Origin: Nitrospira sp.
GTDB taxonomy: Bacteria; Nitrospirota; Nitrospiria; Nitrospirales; Nitrospiraceae
Assembly (NCBI GenBank): GCA_005116945.1
Contig: SWDH01000042.1
Location: 1-55,630, forward strand
Length of the DNA: 55,630 nt
Direction of reading: 5' to 3'
The position numbers and the translations under genes were made by a program. The notes under the pieces are model-generated. The model ran no database searches. It was given only the letters and a program-made list of their open reading frames with translations, and was not told the origin of the DNA. Shown in pieces: positions 1-8,474 of the stretch (position 1 is its first letter; every line of letters starts with the position of its first letter).

Positions 1-351
1 GATAACCAGCTCTTGGTCAAGGCCTACCTGAAAGCGATGCCGTATAAGGTGGACATCGCGGAAAATGGTCGCATTGCCTGTGACATGGTGACCATCGGCC
101 GCTACGATCTGGTCCTGATGGACATCCATATGCCGGTGATGGATGGCTATACCACGACTGCGACCATCAGGGAATGGGAAATGAAACAGGGCATTCCGCC
201 GACTCCGATTCTTGCACTGACGGCGTACGCGTACCCTGAAGACAAGCGACGAATCAAGGCTGTCGGGTGTAATGGCGTCTTGGCCAAACCTATCAAGAAA
301 GCTGTCTTGCTGGAAGCCATTCTCACACATACGGGATGGTCAACTCCCTGA
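1..351 (+). CDS. Hybrid sensor kinase or response regulator, C-terminal receiver domain (5' partial)
   Basis: The reading frame is open from base 1, so the gene begins before the window. What remains is one receiver (REC) domain. The phospho-acceptor aspartate lies in the motif LVLMDIHMPVMDG at fragment residue 41, and the conserved lysine lies in LAKPIKK near the end. The fragment closely resembles the third receiver domain of the next gene (both have an aspartate followed by a methionine-proline turn and end in KPIKK), so the missing part is probably another hybrid histidine kinase. This is inferred, because the kinase core is outside the window. The stop is 55 bp before the next gene on the same strand, which suggests cotranscription. 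Confidence 0.85.
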   Translation, partial: DNQLLVKAYLKAMPYKVDIAENGRIACDMVTIGRYDLVLMDIHMPVMDGYTTTATIREWEMKQGIPPTPILALTAYAYPEDKRRIKAVGCNGVLAKPIKKAVLLEAILTHTGWSTP

Positions 352-406
352 AGCCGTGAAGTAGGGTTAGGCATCTATTAGAAGAGTTCGAAGGAGAACG
401 CGGTCT

Positions 407-2962
407 ATGATCGTCCTTGCCATCCAGGATAACGCACGGGAGATGGCTCTGCTGCGAGACGCACTCTCCAATTTCACGAACGTTCCCATTCTGGTGGAGC
501 ATGCGGATCGGCTGTCAGTCGCGCTTTCTTGTCTAGCCGTGAGGCGTTTCGATCTCATCCTCCTGGATCTCAACCTGCCAGACAGCGCTGGCCTCGACAC
601 GCTCGCGCGCGTGCAAGCACGGGCGCCGGAGCTTCCGGTTGTGATCCTCACAGCCCCCAATGCCGAACCAGTTGCGATGCTAGCCGTTCAGAATGGGGCG
701 CAGGATTATGTGTTGAAGGGGCCATACGATGGGGGAGCGATCGGCCGTGCTCTCTGTACAGCCGTCGAGCGGAAGCGGCTGATGACGGACCTCAATGAGC
801 GAATTGCCGGACAAGAAAGCCGGCGCGTCAGTTTGCTCGAGGAGTATCAGGCCGGGTTGCTCGAATTGACTGAGAACAAGGCGATTATCTCAGGAGAACT
901 TCACCTTGCGGCTCAGGCTATCACCGAGACGGCGAGCCGTGTGTTGGCGGTCGAGCGCGCCAGCATCTGGCTATTCCAGGAAGATCGCTCAACGATCCAG
1001 CTGCAGGATCTGTATGAGTCTTCCACCTGTCAGCACAGTGCTGGAGCTGTTCTCCAGACCGACCAATTCCCGTCGTACCTTCAGGCGTTGGATCGGGAAG
1101 AACGCGCGCTTACGGCCCTCGACGCCCACTTAGATTCGCGTACCCGTGAACGTTCATCGTCGTCTCTCACGCCATGTGGAGGCGGGGCAAGGCTTGATGC
1201 ATTGATCAGGCATAGAGGAAAGACGGTGGGCGTCTTGTGCCATGAACACCTCGGCTCACCCCGCACATGGACTAGCCATGAAATGACTGTTGCCACATCG
1301 TTAGCCATAATGGTGACGCTCGCGATGGAATCGATGGAACGTCGGGAGTCGGAGAAAGCCCTCCGCCAGGCCAAAGAACGAGCAGAGAAGGCGAGTGCAG
1401 CCAAGAACGAATTTCTTGCCAGCGTGAGTCACGAGATCCGCACGCCTATGAATGCCATTGTCGGTATGGCTGATCTCTTATGGGAAACAGATCTGGTCCC
1501 AGAGCAACGGAAATACCTGCGCATTTTCCGCCGTGCCGGCGGAAATCTCTTAAATCTGATCAATGACATTCTTGACTTGTCGAAAGTCGAGGTCGGCCAT
1601 CTGGAACTTGAATCAACCGAATTTGATTTAAGCGACTTGATTGAAAAGGCCATCGAGATCCTCGCCCTGCGGGCCAATGAAAAAGGCCTCGAACTTGCCT
1701 GTCATATTTCCCCAGACGTCCCCTGTACGGTGATTGGAGACCCTCACCGGCTCCACCAGATCATCTTGAATCTCATCAGTAACGCGATTAAATTCACCGA
1801 CAGCGGGTCTGTCATGGTGTGGGTGAAGCCGGATCCTGAAGTCCCTTCCCTTGGCGCTATTCGATTCGCAGTGAGTGATACAGGGATCGGCATTCCATCG
1901 GATAAGCTTGCCTCCATATTCGAAAGCTTTACGCAAGCTCACGCTTCGACAACGCGTATGTATGGGGGCACCGGGTTAGGGTTGGCCATTTCAAAGCGAT
2001 TAGCAGAACGCATGGCGGGACGAATCTGGGTGGAGAGCACTCTAGGAGAGGGCAGCACCTTTCATTGCTGCGTGCGGCTTGCGGTGCCATCCAGCCAGAC
2101 CGCAACCCATCACAACATCCCGCTCGATCTTCATGGGATCAGAGCCCTTGTCGTCGATGACCATGCCATCAACCGCTTGATCCTTCACGAATCCTTGGCG
2201 GCCTTGGGTGCGGAGGTGACGGATACTGCCTCCGGTCACGATGCCATCGAAGAATGGCGGCGAGCGGCTGAGTCGTCGCGGCCCTACCAGCTGGTGCTTC
2301 TCGACTGTCGTATGCCGGAGATGGATGGGTTTCACGTTGCCGAAGAGATTAAACGGGCCGACCCTTCCCTGGGACCGACGATTGTGATGCTGACCTCTCG
2401 TCATTGGGCCGATGATATCGCCCGCACCTACGACATGGGACTAGGCGGTTATTTGATCAAGCCTATCAGGAGATCGGATTTGATTCAGACCATCAGCATC
2501 GCCTTCGACCGTGCGAAGGGGATTCAACAGACGGCCGGGTTTGCATCGGTGGCATCCACAACTCCAACTGAACTCAAGGCGCTTCGCATCTTACTCGCTG
2601 AAGATTCCACAGACAATCAGATGCTCATTCGTGCTTATGTGAAGCAGACTCCGTATTGCCTTGATATCGCGGATCACGGCGCCATCGCGGTGGAGCGATT
2701 CAAAGCCGGCGACTACGATCTCATCCTGATGGATATGCAAATGCCGGTGATGAATGGCTATGAGGCGACACGAGCCATTCGAGCGTGGGAGCATGAGCAT
2801 CACCTCGTTCCTATACAGGTGATTGCATTGACTGCCCAGGCACTGAAAGAGGACGGAGTGAAGATTTTCGATGCCGGCTGCGATGCGCATTTGACGAAAC
2901 CCATCAAGAAACACACCCTCCTGGAGGTTCTCCGGGCTTGCAAAGGACGGCATATATCATGA
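407..2962 (+). CDS. Hybrid histidine kinase: REC-GAF-like-HisKA-HATPase-REC-REC
   Basis: This 851-residue protein has no clear membrane segment and is probably cytoplasmic. An N-terminal receiver carries Asp54 in [11 protein letters not shown]. Residues about 150-310 look like a GAF-type sensory region. The HisKA box has phospho-accepting His342 in [11 protein letters not shown]. The ATPase domain shows the N box (around Asn459), DTGIGI (491-496) and GGTGLGL (520-526). Two more receivers follow, with Asp633 ([11 protein letters not shown]) and Asp776 ([13 protein letters not shown]). With three receivers and a separate HPt protein overlapping its 3' end, it looks like the hub of a multistep phosphorelay. 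An AAGGAG motif lies about 10 bases before the ATG. The signal and the output are not evident. Confidence 0.93.
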   Translation: MIVLAIQDNAREMALLRDALSNFTNVPILVEHADRLSVALSCLAVRRFDLILLDLNLPDSAGLDTLARVQARAPELPVVILTAPNAEPVAMLAVQNGAQDYVLKGPYDGGAIGRALCTAVERKRLMTDLNERIAGQESRRVSLLEEYQAGLLELTENKAIISGELHLAAQAITETASRVLAVERASIWLFQEDRSTIQLQDLYESSTCQHSAGAVLQTDQFPSYLQALDREERALTALDAHLDSRTRERSSSSLTPCGGGARLDALIRHRGKTVGVLCHEHLGSPRTWTSHEMTVATSLAIMVTLAMESMERRESEKALRQAKERAEKASAAKNEFLASVSHEIRTPMNAIVGMADLLWETDLVPEQRKYLRIFRRAGGNLLNLINDILDLSKVEVGHLELESTEFDLSDLIEKAIEILALRANEKGLELACHISPDVPCTVIGDPHRLHQIILNLISNAIKFTDSGSVMVWVKPDPEVPSLGAIRFAVSDTGIGIPSDKLASIFESFTQAHASTTRMYGGTGLGLAISKRLAERMAGRIWVESTLGEGSTFHCCVRLAVPSSQTATHHNIPLDLHGIRALVVDDHAINRLILHESLAALGAEVTDTASGHDAIEEWRRAAESSRPYQLVLLDCRMPEMDGFHVAEEIKRADPSLGPTIVMLTSRHWADDIARTYDMGLGGYLIKPIRRSDLIQTISIAFDRAKGIQQTAGFASVASTTPTELKALRILLAEDSTDNQMLIRAYVKQTPYCLDIADHGAIAVERFKAGDYDLILMDMQMPVMNGYEATRAIRAWEHEHHLVPIQVIALTAQALKEDGVKIFDAGCDAHLTKPIKKHTLLEVLRACKGRHIS

Positions 2963-3288
2963 CGAAGGGACCAGACAAAAACGCCGACAACCTCATCACC
3001 GTGTATATCGACCAAGGGCTTGAAGAAATCATCCCGGGATTTCTAGAAAACCGTCGCCGCGATGTCCAGATACTCGAAGCCGCATTGCAAGAACGTAATC
3101 TAGTCCAGATTCAAATTATAGGACATCGGATGAGAGGGGACGGAGGTGGGTACGGTTTCGACGCCATCAGTATGATGGGGACCGCCTTGGAGCAAGCGGC
3201 AGCACGAGAAGATTTTAGCGCAATACGCCGCCATATCGCGGAACTTATTGATTTTCTTGCCAGAGTCACAGTGGTGTACCAGCGATAA
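2959..3288 (+). CDS. HPt (histidine phosphotransfer) domain protein
   Basis: This 109-residue protein consists of a single HPt domain. The motif GHRMRGDGGGYGFDAI matches the HPt signature, in which a histidine (His56 from the start chosen here) is phosphorylated, followed by a small glycine-rich helix turn. Such proteins carry phosphate from a hybrid kinase receiver to another receiver. The ATG at 2959 overlaps the stop of the upstream hybrid kinase as ATGA, indicating translational coupling and a functional pairing. An in-frame start 21 bases upstream is possible but sits further inside the kinase gene. The output receiver of this relay is not in the window. Confidence 0.85.
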   Translation: MTKGPDKNADNLITVYIDQGLEEIIPGFLENRRRDVQILEAALQERNLVQIQIIGHRMRGDGGGYGFDAISMMGTALEQAAAREDFSAIRRHIAELIDFLARVTVVYQR

Positions 3289-3731
3289 GGAAAAAGACCT
3301 GTGCGACATGCATCGCATACTCTCCGTGGGAGAAATGGAGGGGATGCGATCAATCAAGGGTACTCTCTCACCGCGTTCTGACAATACCTCCTTCTCTTTG
3401 CCAACAAGCCGGGCGCCTCAAAATACGATGCCTCGGTGAGGCAATGGTCGAGAACGCCATCGCTCAAGGCCATTGCATCGAACCACCTCGGAGCATCCGA
3501 TGAATCCCGACGTGGCCTCTACAGGAACAGGATGATGTGCGTGTATACTGTGGTACAACATCGCATCGGCCAACTCGATGGGTGCCATGCAGGTGGACGT
3601 TTCCGCCCGGAGTTGAGATAAAGACCAATGGGCATACAACAGCTCCTGCTCAAAGTATCGACGAGAATAATCCGTCAGGGTCATAGACATTGGAAGATAC
3701 GCGAGAGATCGCGGCTGATCGAGGAATTCAC
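3289..3731. other. Intergenic stretch with no convincing gene
   Basis: This stretch of about 440 bases lies between the HPt gene and the adhesin-E-like gene. It contains a small perfect hairpin (GCCTC-GGT-GAGGC) near 3430 and one weak minus-strand reading frame, listed separately. I see no repeat copy, tRNA or recognisable promoter. Confidence 0.5.
3418..3690 (-). CDS. Possible small hypothetical protein or gene remnant
   Basis: This minus-strand frame of 90 codons begins MSMTLTDYSRRYFEQELLY. I do not recognise it. Its first 60 residues have a natural amino-acid mix, but the C-terminal part is arginine-rich like a chance frame. No Shine-Dalgarno sequence precedes the ATG. It could be the broken 5' end of an old gene. 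It is listed only because the stretch is otherwise empty. Confidence 0.2.
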   Translation of the reverse strand: MSMTLTDYSRRYFEQELLYAHWSLSQLRAETSTCMAPIELADAMLYHSIHAHHPVPVEATSGFIGCSEVVRCNGLERWRSRPLPHRGIVF

Positions 3732-4124
3732 ATGCTACGACTGATCTTTTTCACACTCCTGGTTCTGAATAGCAGCGCGGCATATGCGGAGTGGGTGAAA
3801 GTGAGTGACCGTGATGAGGCAGGGAAGACGGTATATGTGGATCCAGCCACGATACGCCGTAACAGCAATCTGGTCAAGATGTGGCAATTCTACGATTACC
3901 AGACGGTACAAACCGTGGGAGGCATCAGGTTTTTAAGTAACAAGGTAGAATGGGAATTTGACTGCGTCGAGGAGCGCAGTCGATCGCTTGGGCTCAAGGA
4001 ATTCTCGGGAAATATGGGAAGTGGAACCGTGGTGTTTACCAATTCGCAAGTGGGGAAGTGGTTGCCAGTCGTTCCCGGCACAATTGGTTACTCAGTGTGG
4101 AAAGTTGCGTGTCATAAAGACTGA
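3732..4124 (+). CDS. Secreted surface-adhesin-E-like protein
   Basis: This 130-residue protein starts with a signal peptide (MLRLIFFTLLVLNSSAAYA) with likely cleavage after AYA. The mature part has the pattern of the adhesin E / surface-adhesin family: an early WVKVSD segment, YVDPATIRR, VKMWQFYDYQ, a central EFDC, and a C-terminal region with a second cysteine. These are small periplasmic or surface proteins whose exact role outside Haemophilus is unclear. The frame extends 14 codons upstream, but the ATG at 3732 is chosen because the signal peptide begins there. It stands alone, and the next plus-strand gene is distant. Confidence 0.75.
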   Translation: MLRLIFFTLLVLNSSAAYAEWVKVSDRDEAGKTVYVDPATIRRNSNLVKMWQFYDYQTVQTVGGIRFLSNKVEWEFDCVEERSRSLGLKEFSGNMGSGTVVFTNSQVGKWLPVVPGTIGYSVWKVACHKD

Positions 4125-4199
4125 TGACACCACCGCGCTTTCGCATGAGTTGTTGCGCAGGAGGCAGAGCCAACAGGGGAACTGTCCATATTGTGGGCG

Positions 4200-4373
4200 T
4201 CAGTAATCGTCTATTTCTTCCGTTTCATCGATTAACTCAGCCGTGATGTCGGTCCTCTCGGTTTCCCACTGCGTCAAGGGGATAACCCCGGCTTTGAGAA
4301 TTGCCTCCTGTTCCGAGCCGGCGGCGATCATCAAATCATAATGAAGGCTTTGTCGCACCTGAAATGTTTTCAT
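4200..4373 (-). CDS. Small hypothetical protein, 57 residues
   Basis: On the minus strand an ATG at 4373 follows AAGGGA by five bases and opens a 57-codon frame ending with TGA at 4200-4202. The protein starts MKTFQVRQSLHYDLMIAAGS and ends in a strongly acidic tail (LIDETEEIDDY). The shape of a short beta-strand start, then SEQEAILKAG, then an acidic end, resembles small DpnD/PcfM-like proteins. That resemblance is by eye and not certain. The ribosome-binding site, balanced composition and clean start support a real gene. Function is unknown. Confidence 0.55.
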   Translation of the reverse strand: MKTFQVRQSLHYDLMIAAGSEQEAILKAGVIPLTQWETERTDITAELIDETEEIDDY

Positions 4374-4408
4374 ACGGTTCCCTTGTGAGGCTGATTTTTC
4401 ATGGCGTT

Positions 4409-4606
4409 ATGTCTGTAAAATACTCGACGGCGAACGTGCATCTGGGGACCCACAAGGCGATCAGAGTGATCCAGCGAGACCTCGCCACAGGAACGTCCAA
4501 ATGGCTGCATCAGGCTGCGAAGCAGATGGCAGATGCGACAACCAGCGACTGGAGGGAGTGGAAAAAACCTAATCCTGCTTTTCGTGAGGTCTTAGCACGT
4601 CGTTGA
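4409..4606 (+). CDS. Possible 65-residue hypothetical protein
   Basis: This frame starts MSVKYSTANVHLGTHKAIR and ends NPAFREVLARR, with an amphipathic middle (SKWLHQAAKQMADATTSDW). It begins just after, and diverges from, the 57-residue minus-strand gene. No good Shine-Dalgarno sequence is visible. The composition is plausible for a small DNA-adjacent or toxin/antitoxin-type protein, but nothing identifies it. Confidence 0.25.
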   Translation: MSVKYSTANVHLGTHKAIRVIQRDLATGTSKWLHQAAKQMADATTSDWREWKKPNPAFREVLARR

Positions 4607-4628
4607 TCTCACGGCAAGGCGAGAGTCC

Positions 4629-5105
4629 TTATTGCCTGTCCCAATATTGGATTTCTTTCCCGATGGGGTTTGAGCTCACATAATCGATCTCGATCTTGAG
4701 GACCTTGCCATCGGGCGAGACTTCCGCCTTTGAGACACCGGTCTCCTTCCCTTTAAACTTCAAGATAGTGACCGTGCGGTACGTGTCGATCCTTTTTATC
4801 CCCATTGTCTGGCCCGATGGTTTGCCATTGACTAAAAGAGGAACCTCCTTGCCGTTGAGCGGTGTCTGGACGGTCGAGACAGTGCTTGCCGGCGCATCTG
4901 GGCCGACAACCTGGTAGGTCAGGGTCCATCCGGTGTCCACCTCCTCTACGGTCATGATGAGGCGACCTTCTTGCGGAGGCACACGCAGAACCCATGCCCC
5001 ATTCCACAGACTGTCAGCGCTCACCACGGAGCTCAGGCTGAGTAGGCACACCACGAATAATGCGATGCTGTAGGAGCGACGGTAGAGGCTAATCGAGAAG
5101 GGCAT
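4629..5105 (-). CDS. Secreted hypothetical protein
   Basis: This 158-residue protein begins MPFSISLYRRSYSIALFVV, a signal peptide with a basic n-region and hydrophobic core, probably cleaved after VVSA. The mature protein opens SLWNGAWVLRVPPQEG and is rich in beta-strand-like segments. It may be a small lipocalin-like or single-domain beta protein, but I recognise no family. The frame could extend to 5156, but a GAGG motif and the signal peptide favour the start at 5105. It is monocistronic as far as can be seen. Confidence 0.65.
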   Translation of the reverse strand: MPFSISLYRRSYSIALFVVCLLSLSSVVSADSLWNGAWVLRVPPQEGRLIMTVEEVDTGWTLTYQVVGPDAPASTVSTVQTPLNGKEVPLLVNGKPSGQTMGIKRIDTYRTVTILKFKGKETGVSKAEVSPDGKVLKIEIDYVSSNPIGKEIQYWDRQ

Positions 5106-5347
5106 AAGAGGGGCCTCGTAGGCGGGCATTGTAGAATGGTACGAACTACAGTGCAAGAGTTTATGTGCAGTAGCGTTGAAAATAGTCCGGCATTAATTTA
5201 TCTCCTCGGAAGGTCCATCTCGTCGTGAAGAACCATCGTATGGACTCCGCGTCTAGTGGCGTGGTGTGGTAGAAGGCAGGCGCAACCGGCTAAATGTTTT
5301 CCCTACTATTTGAGTGCGTCTGAGGGCTACGCTGATGAGTGCCAACG

Positions 5348-5500
5348 CTAAGAAGGAAGCTTGCTCTCCGGCGGTGGTACGGGCTGTGGATTAGCTCACA
5401 AGCCTTTACCGGCTTCTCTCGCTTTTCTCTCCAGTTCTTCCAGCACCAGCCCTCGTTGACGACGAGTGATTGACGTCGGTGCCAGCTATCTAGTAATGTT
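5348..5500 (-). pseudogene. Decayed thermonuclease (SNase-like) 3' remnant, copy 1
   Basis: On the minus strand, pieces of a staphylococcal-nuclease-like C-terminus can be read in shifting frames: GTDVNH, then VVNEGWCW, then VLEELERKAREAGKGL, then NPQPVPPPE. Family members normally have GWCWWYRKYAPGDTVLE followed by GLW. Here about ten codons between WCW and VLE are missing, which fits a deletion between two GTGCTGG words. A TGA (5396-5398) stands where the tryptophan of GLW is expected. Upstream frameshifts complete the decay. It lies just before the RsbRD-like gene, with another remnant on the far side. Confidence 0.6.
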
Positions 5501-5565
5501 TCCACCCAGAATGAGGGGTCCGCGAATTCCCCTACGCAGATGCCTGTTCTACCTGGAGGTGCGCC

Positions 5566-6039
5566 ATGCTGGCCGTCAAATTGGTGCGACTGATCGAGAA
5601 TAACATCGAACAGCTTTCCCGCGATCTTAGCGAGAAGGTGTGGAACTCTCCCCGGTGCAGCGATTTGAGCAAAGTCCCGGCAAGCGAACTCCAAGCCCGC
5701 ACCCGTGAGATCTATCGCAACCTAAGTGACTGGCTGCTGGACATGGACAAAGGCGAGGCCCAGTTGGAGCGGCGCTATACCGAGCTGGGAGCAGCACGTG
5801 CCCAGCAGGGCGTGGCCTACAGCCACTTTGTCTGGGCCATTATCTCCACCAAGGAGCATGTGCGTGACTTCATTCAGCGCGAAGGTCTGTCCGAGAGCGC
5901 CCAGGAACTGCATGGAGAGCTGGAGTTGTTGTACCTGCTCGGCCGATTCTTCGATCGCGTGCTCTATTACGCTGCCTTGGGCTTTGAGCAAGAGCGCAAC
6001 CGGGTAGGGGGGAAGCAACGGCGGCGCAAGGGCGATTAG
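5566..6039 (+). CDS. RsbRD N-terminal-like sensor domain protein
   Basis: This 157-residue all-helical protein (starts MLAVKLVRLIENNIEQLSRD) consists of one domain that looks like the RsbRD N-terminal / histidine-kinase-N-like sensor fold. It has a leucine-rich first helix, a tryptophan near residue 26, the middle helix LSDWLLDMDKGEAQLERRY, and a final helix FDRVLYYAALGFEQER before a basic tail. In other bacteria this domain is fused to STAS, PAS or kinase modules; here it stands alone. A GGAGG six bases before the ATG fixes the start. It lies between two decayed nuclease remnants and 470 bp before another single-domain sensor (MEDS). The partner is unknown. Confidence 0.6.
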   Translation: MLAVKLVRLIENNIEQLSRDLSEKVWNSPRCSDLSKVPASELQARTREIYRNLSDWLLDMDKGEAQLERRYTELGAARAQQGVAYSHFVWAIISTKEHVRDFIQREGLSESAQELHGELELLYLLGRFFDRVLYYAALGFEQERNRVGGKQRRRKGD

Positions 6040-6512
6040 CAGAGAAAATCCATGTAGTGCCTGAACGGGTAGGGACTCGTGCTTTCAGTAGCACTCATTG
6101 GGGGCTGGCTGTTGATCTACCCATAAGCCTTTCCGCCCTTCTCGCGGTTCCTTCTTTAGTCCTTCCATCACTGTATCCCCCGGTGCATACCGCCGGTACC
6201 ACCAACACCAACCTTGCTTGACCAACTCTTATTTGAGGTTCATGCAATCGGGCAAGAACACATCACGAAGGCTGTACTTGTACTGGCCTGCCCCGTCTTT
6301 TTACTAAACCAACTCTGACGCAGTCTGCTGTAAGAACTGTTTACAAAAGAAAATATGCTCCGAGCCATTGCGGACGGCCCAGAACTCCACCTAGCGGGTG
6401 AAGTGTCGCTACCAGAGCAATCGCGGGGCGGATCTTTTTGCGGCTGGAGCGTATGGTGGCATTTGAATTAGTAATTTAAGTATGGTAAAGAGTTTTTTCT
6501 AGAGGATAAATT
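6040..6512. other. Gene-poor stretch around the nuclease remnant
   Basis: Apart from the thermonuclease remnant, this stretch holds no gene. Bases 6457-6472 look half like a sigma-54 promoter (TGGCAT present), but the -12 part does not fit. The stretch becomes A+T-rich just before the MEDS gene, which probably contains its promoter. Confidence 0.4.
6085..6350 (-). pseudogene. Decayed thermonuclease (SNase-like) remnant, copy 2
   Basis: A single minus-strand frame reads as the C-terminal half of an SNase-like nuclease. FLQQTASELV is followed by two in-frame stops, then KYSLRDVFLPD, an in-frame TAA at 6229-6231, then ELVKQGWCWWYRRYAPGDTV, KEPREGRKGLW and a final TGA at 6085-6087. GWCWWYR and YAPGDT are hallmark strings of this family, so the identification is firm. 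Three internal stops and the lack of a signal peptide or catalytic N-terminus make it a pseudogene. It is better preserved than the remnant at 5348-5500. Confidence 0.72.
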
Positions 6513-7016
6513 ATGACCCCACCTCATGCGGTCCAATTTTACAACGATGACGTGTTCCTGATTGATACAGTATCCGCTTTTATCACAGCTGGCCTCAAGG
6601 AAAACGGTGCAATTATCGTGATAGCGACAGCACAACATCGTGAGGAGCTCCGCAATACCCTGCAGGCAGCAAACAACTCCTCGATCGCATACATCGATGC
6701 TGATGAGCTATTATCAGCCTTCATGGTAGATGGTTGGCCGAATGAGACACGATTTATCTCGACGGTTGGGCCGCTTCTTCAACGGGCCGCTCTGAAAGGT
6801 CCAGTCCGCATTTTTAGTGAAATGGCGGCGGTACTGTGGGCAGAAGGAAAGACGCGGGCGGCCATTCGTCTGGAGGAACTGGGGAATGAGTTGGCATCCC
6901 AACACGCCTTTTCCCTTTTGTGTGCGTATCCGATGTCGAGCTTCCCGGATCAGAAAAATAACCTCTCATTTCTTCAGGTCTGCCGAGCTCATACACATGT
7001 GCATCCCGCTCAGTAG
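6513..7016 (+). CDS. Stand-alone MEDS (DcmR-like sensory) domain protein
   Basis: This 167-residue protein is a complete MEDS domain, a RecA/KaiC-derived sensor fold first noted in DcmR-type regulators. Diagnostic parts are HAVQFYNDDVFLIDTV at the start, FITAGLKENGAIIVIAT, YIDADELLSAFMVDG, IFSEMAAVLWAEG, AAIRLEELGNEL and FSLLCAYPMSSF. In most bacteria it is fused to a histidine kinase, PAS or helix-turn-helix module; here it ends right after the sensor. AGAGGA seven bases upstream fits the ATG. It may act by protein contact with a kinase elsewhere. Confidence 0.85.
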   Translation: MTPPHAVQFYNDDVFLIDTVSAFITAGLKENGAIIVIATAQHREELRNTLQAANNSSIAYIDADELLSAFMVDGWPNETRFISTVGPLLQRAALKGPVRIFSEMAAVLWAEGKTRAAIRLEELGNELASQHAFSLLCAYPMSSFPDQKNNLSFLQVCRAHTHVHPAQ

Positions 7017-7599
7017 AATTCCGTTCCGCTATCTGATTTATTCTCCTTCGCCGAATACCCCGTAGCTTCCAGCCTTCGCAGCCGAAGCGACTGCTTCGGC
7101 GGAGTAGGCTGCTGCGGGGAGCTTCATCTAAGCTAAGGATTTGCGTCCTGCTGAGAACAAGGCAGGCGTACGCCAATGCCATGAAATGATGCCTGTCTCA
7201 TACCGTGAGGTCCTGTCCGCCATTCCCAAGTCGGTACCGGCTACGGATTACCTTTGCGGTAGGTCAGCTGAAGGACTTTGGGCCAGTTCTCAGGACGATG
7301 TTGTTACGCAAAGTCTGCTGGAGGGAATAAAAATACAGACCGATAATAAGTATCCAGATGTCCCGGATCGTCATCTGGACGGGATAAGGAAGCGCGGGTG
7401 TATCGCAGGTAAAAGAAGGAAAAACCACGCGGAAGAGAAAATACAGAGGCCGGATGGGTTTATCCGCGCGCAACGATGGGAGATTAGCGCGCGGCACGCG
7501 TAAGCATAATCTCTGAAATGACTGCTGGAGGGACATATCCGGCGGCAACAATGAAGAGAGGCTTCGCTCGGTGAACCGCCGGCACGAGCAAGCTTGGTT
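7017..7599. other. 583-base stretch without a convincing gene
   Basis: This stretch lies between the MEDS gene and tRNA-Ala. It holds the strong nested inverted repeat at 7058-7119. Two overlapping frames of 95-120 codons on opposite strands have no recognisable domain, and neither has a good start signal. No integrase and no duplicate of the tRNA 3' end is seen. Confidence 0.4.
7058..7119. other. Nested stem-loop structure (candidate structured RNA or DNA)
   Basis: Three stems nest inside 62 bases. The outer stem pairs CCCCGTAGC (7058-7066) with GCTGCGGGG (7111-7119), nine pairs with one G-T. A middle stem pairs AGCC (7071-7074) with GGCT (7107-7110). The inner stem is a perfect 8-bp hairpin, GCCGAAGC-GACT-GCTTCGGC (7081-7100). 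No U-run follows on either strand, so a plain terminator is unlikely. It lies 42 bases after the MEDS stop codon. Confidence 0.5.
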
Positions 7600-7675
7600 T
7601 GGTGGAGGGCAGGGGAGTTGAACCCCCGACCCCTACGTTGCGAACGTAGTGCTCTCCCAACTGAGCTAGCCCCCC
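7600..7675 (-). tRNA. tRNA-Ala (anticodon CGC)
   Basis: Read on the minus strand, the 76 bases fold as a full cloverleaf. There is a 7-bp acceptor stem (GGGGGGC with GCCCTCC, one G-T), a D arm GCTCAGTTGGGAGAGC, an anticodon arm CTACG-TTCGCAA-CGTAG with anticodon CGC, a 5-base variable loop, a T arm with TTCAACT, discriminator A and an encoded CCA. Anticodon CGC reads the alanine codon GCG. It lies 124 bases downstream of purN on the same strand. Confidence 0.95.
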
Positions 7676-7799
7676 ACTCAACCGAATCGTGATCAGTGAG
7701 ACGAAGATCTCACCATCGGCTGCATTATACACAACCGCTTTCAGAGTCTCCATCCGAAAGGGCTGACGTTCAGGTCGAGATGAAGAAACAAACGTAGCA

Positions 7800-8474
7800 C
7801 TATGACGGGCTGATTACTGCATCACCTTCCGGCTTTCCACCCTCGATCAATACGCGCCGGCCTTCAACCCGCAGACGTCCCTCGGCAAACAGCTGGACCG
7901 CTCGCGGGTAAATTTTGTGTTCTTGGGCGAGGATCCGAGCGGCTAATGTGTTGGACGTATCGTCATCGAGAATCGGCACTGCTGCTTGTAAAATGATCGG
8001 CCCTTCATCCACGCCTTCCGTCACAAAGTGGACTGTGCATCCGGCGAGTTTGCAGCCCCATTCGATCGCTTTCTTCTGTACATCCAGCCCTGGAAACGAG
8101 GGCAACAGGGACGGGTGAATATTCATCATGCGGTTGGCAAAGGCCTCCACGAGGACTTTGGTCACAATCTTCATGTACCCCGCCAATAACACCAACTCTA
8201 CATCGTGCCGCTGTAGGATCTCGAGGAGTTCGCGATCGTACGCTTCGCGACTATCGGGTTTTCCTGCATAGGGTTTGGGATCGACGAAGAGGTCGGAGAG
8301 TCCATGCCGGCGGGAGCGCTCTAATGCCGGAGCGTCCTTCTTGTTGCTGATGACGGAGACGATCTTCGCCCGCACCGCTCCTGTTTCGATTGCATCGATG
8401 ACGGCCTGAAGATTCGACCCGCGTCCGGATGCCAAGACCGCGACTCGCAGTGCATCAGCCCGTTTAATCGACAT
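7800..8474 (-). CDS. purN: Phosphoribosylglycinamide formyltransferase
   Basis: PurN uses 10-formyltetrahydrofolate to formylate GAR, the third step of purine synthesis, in the cytoplasm. The 224 residues match the normal length. GRGSN (17-21) binds the substrate phosphate, [12 protein letters not shown] (118-129) carries the catalytic Asn and His, and [13 protein letters not shown] (149-161) supplies the catalytic Asp. The start codon lies inside the 3' end of purM (11-base overlap), so the pair is one transcription unit and probably translationally coupled. A short C-terminal tail follows the last domain strand. The tRNA gene lies downstream. Confidence 0.96.
   Translation of the reverse strand: MSIKRADALRVAVLASGRGSNLQAVIDAIETGAVRAKIVSVISNKKDAPALERSRRHGLSDLFVDPKPYAGKPDSREAYDRELLEILQRHDVELVLLAGYMKIVTKVLVEAFANRMMNIHPSLLPSFPGLDVQKKAIEWGCKLAGCTVHFVTEGVDEGPIILQAAVPILDDDTSNTLAARILAQEHKIYPRAVQLFAEGRLRVEGRRVLIEGGKPEGDAVISPS

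Noticed and set aside
6457-6472. Possible sigma-54 promoter before the MEDS gene
   Set aside because: TGGCAT is present, but the -12 part reads TTAG instead of TTGC.
7141-7551. Frames on both strands between the MEDS gene and tRNA-Ala
   Set aside because: They overlap each other, have no start signals and no recognisable domains.
7017-7675. tRNA-associated integration site
   Set aside because: No integrase and no second copy of the tRNA 3' end was seen in the adjoining region.
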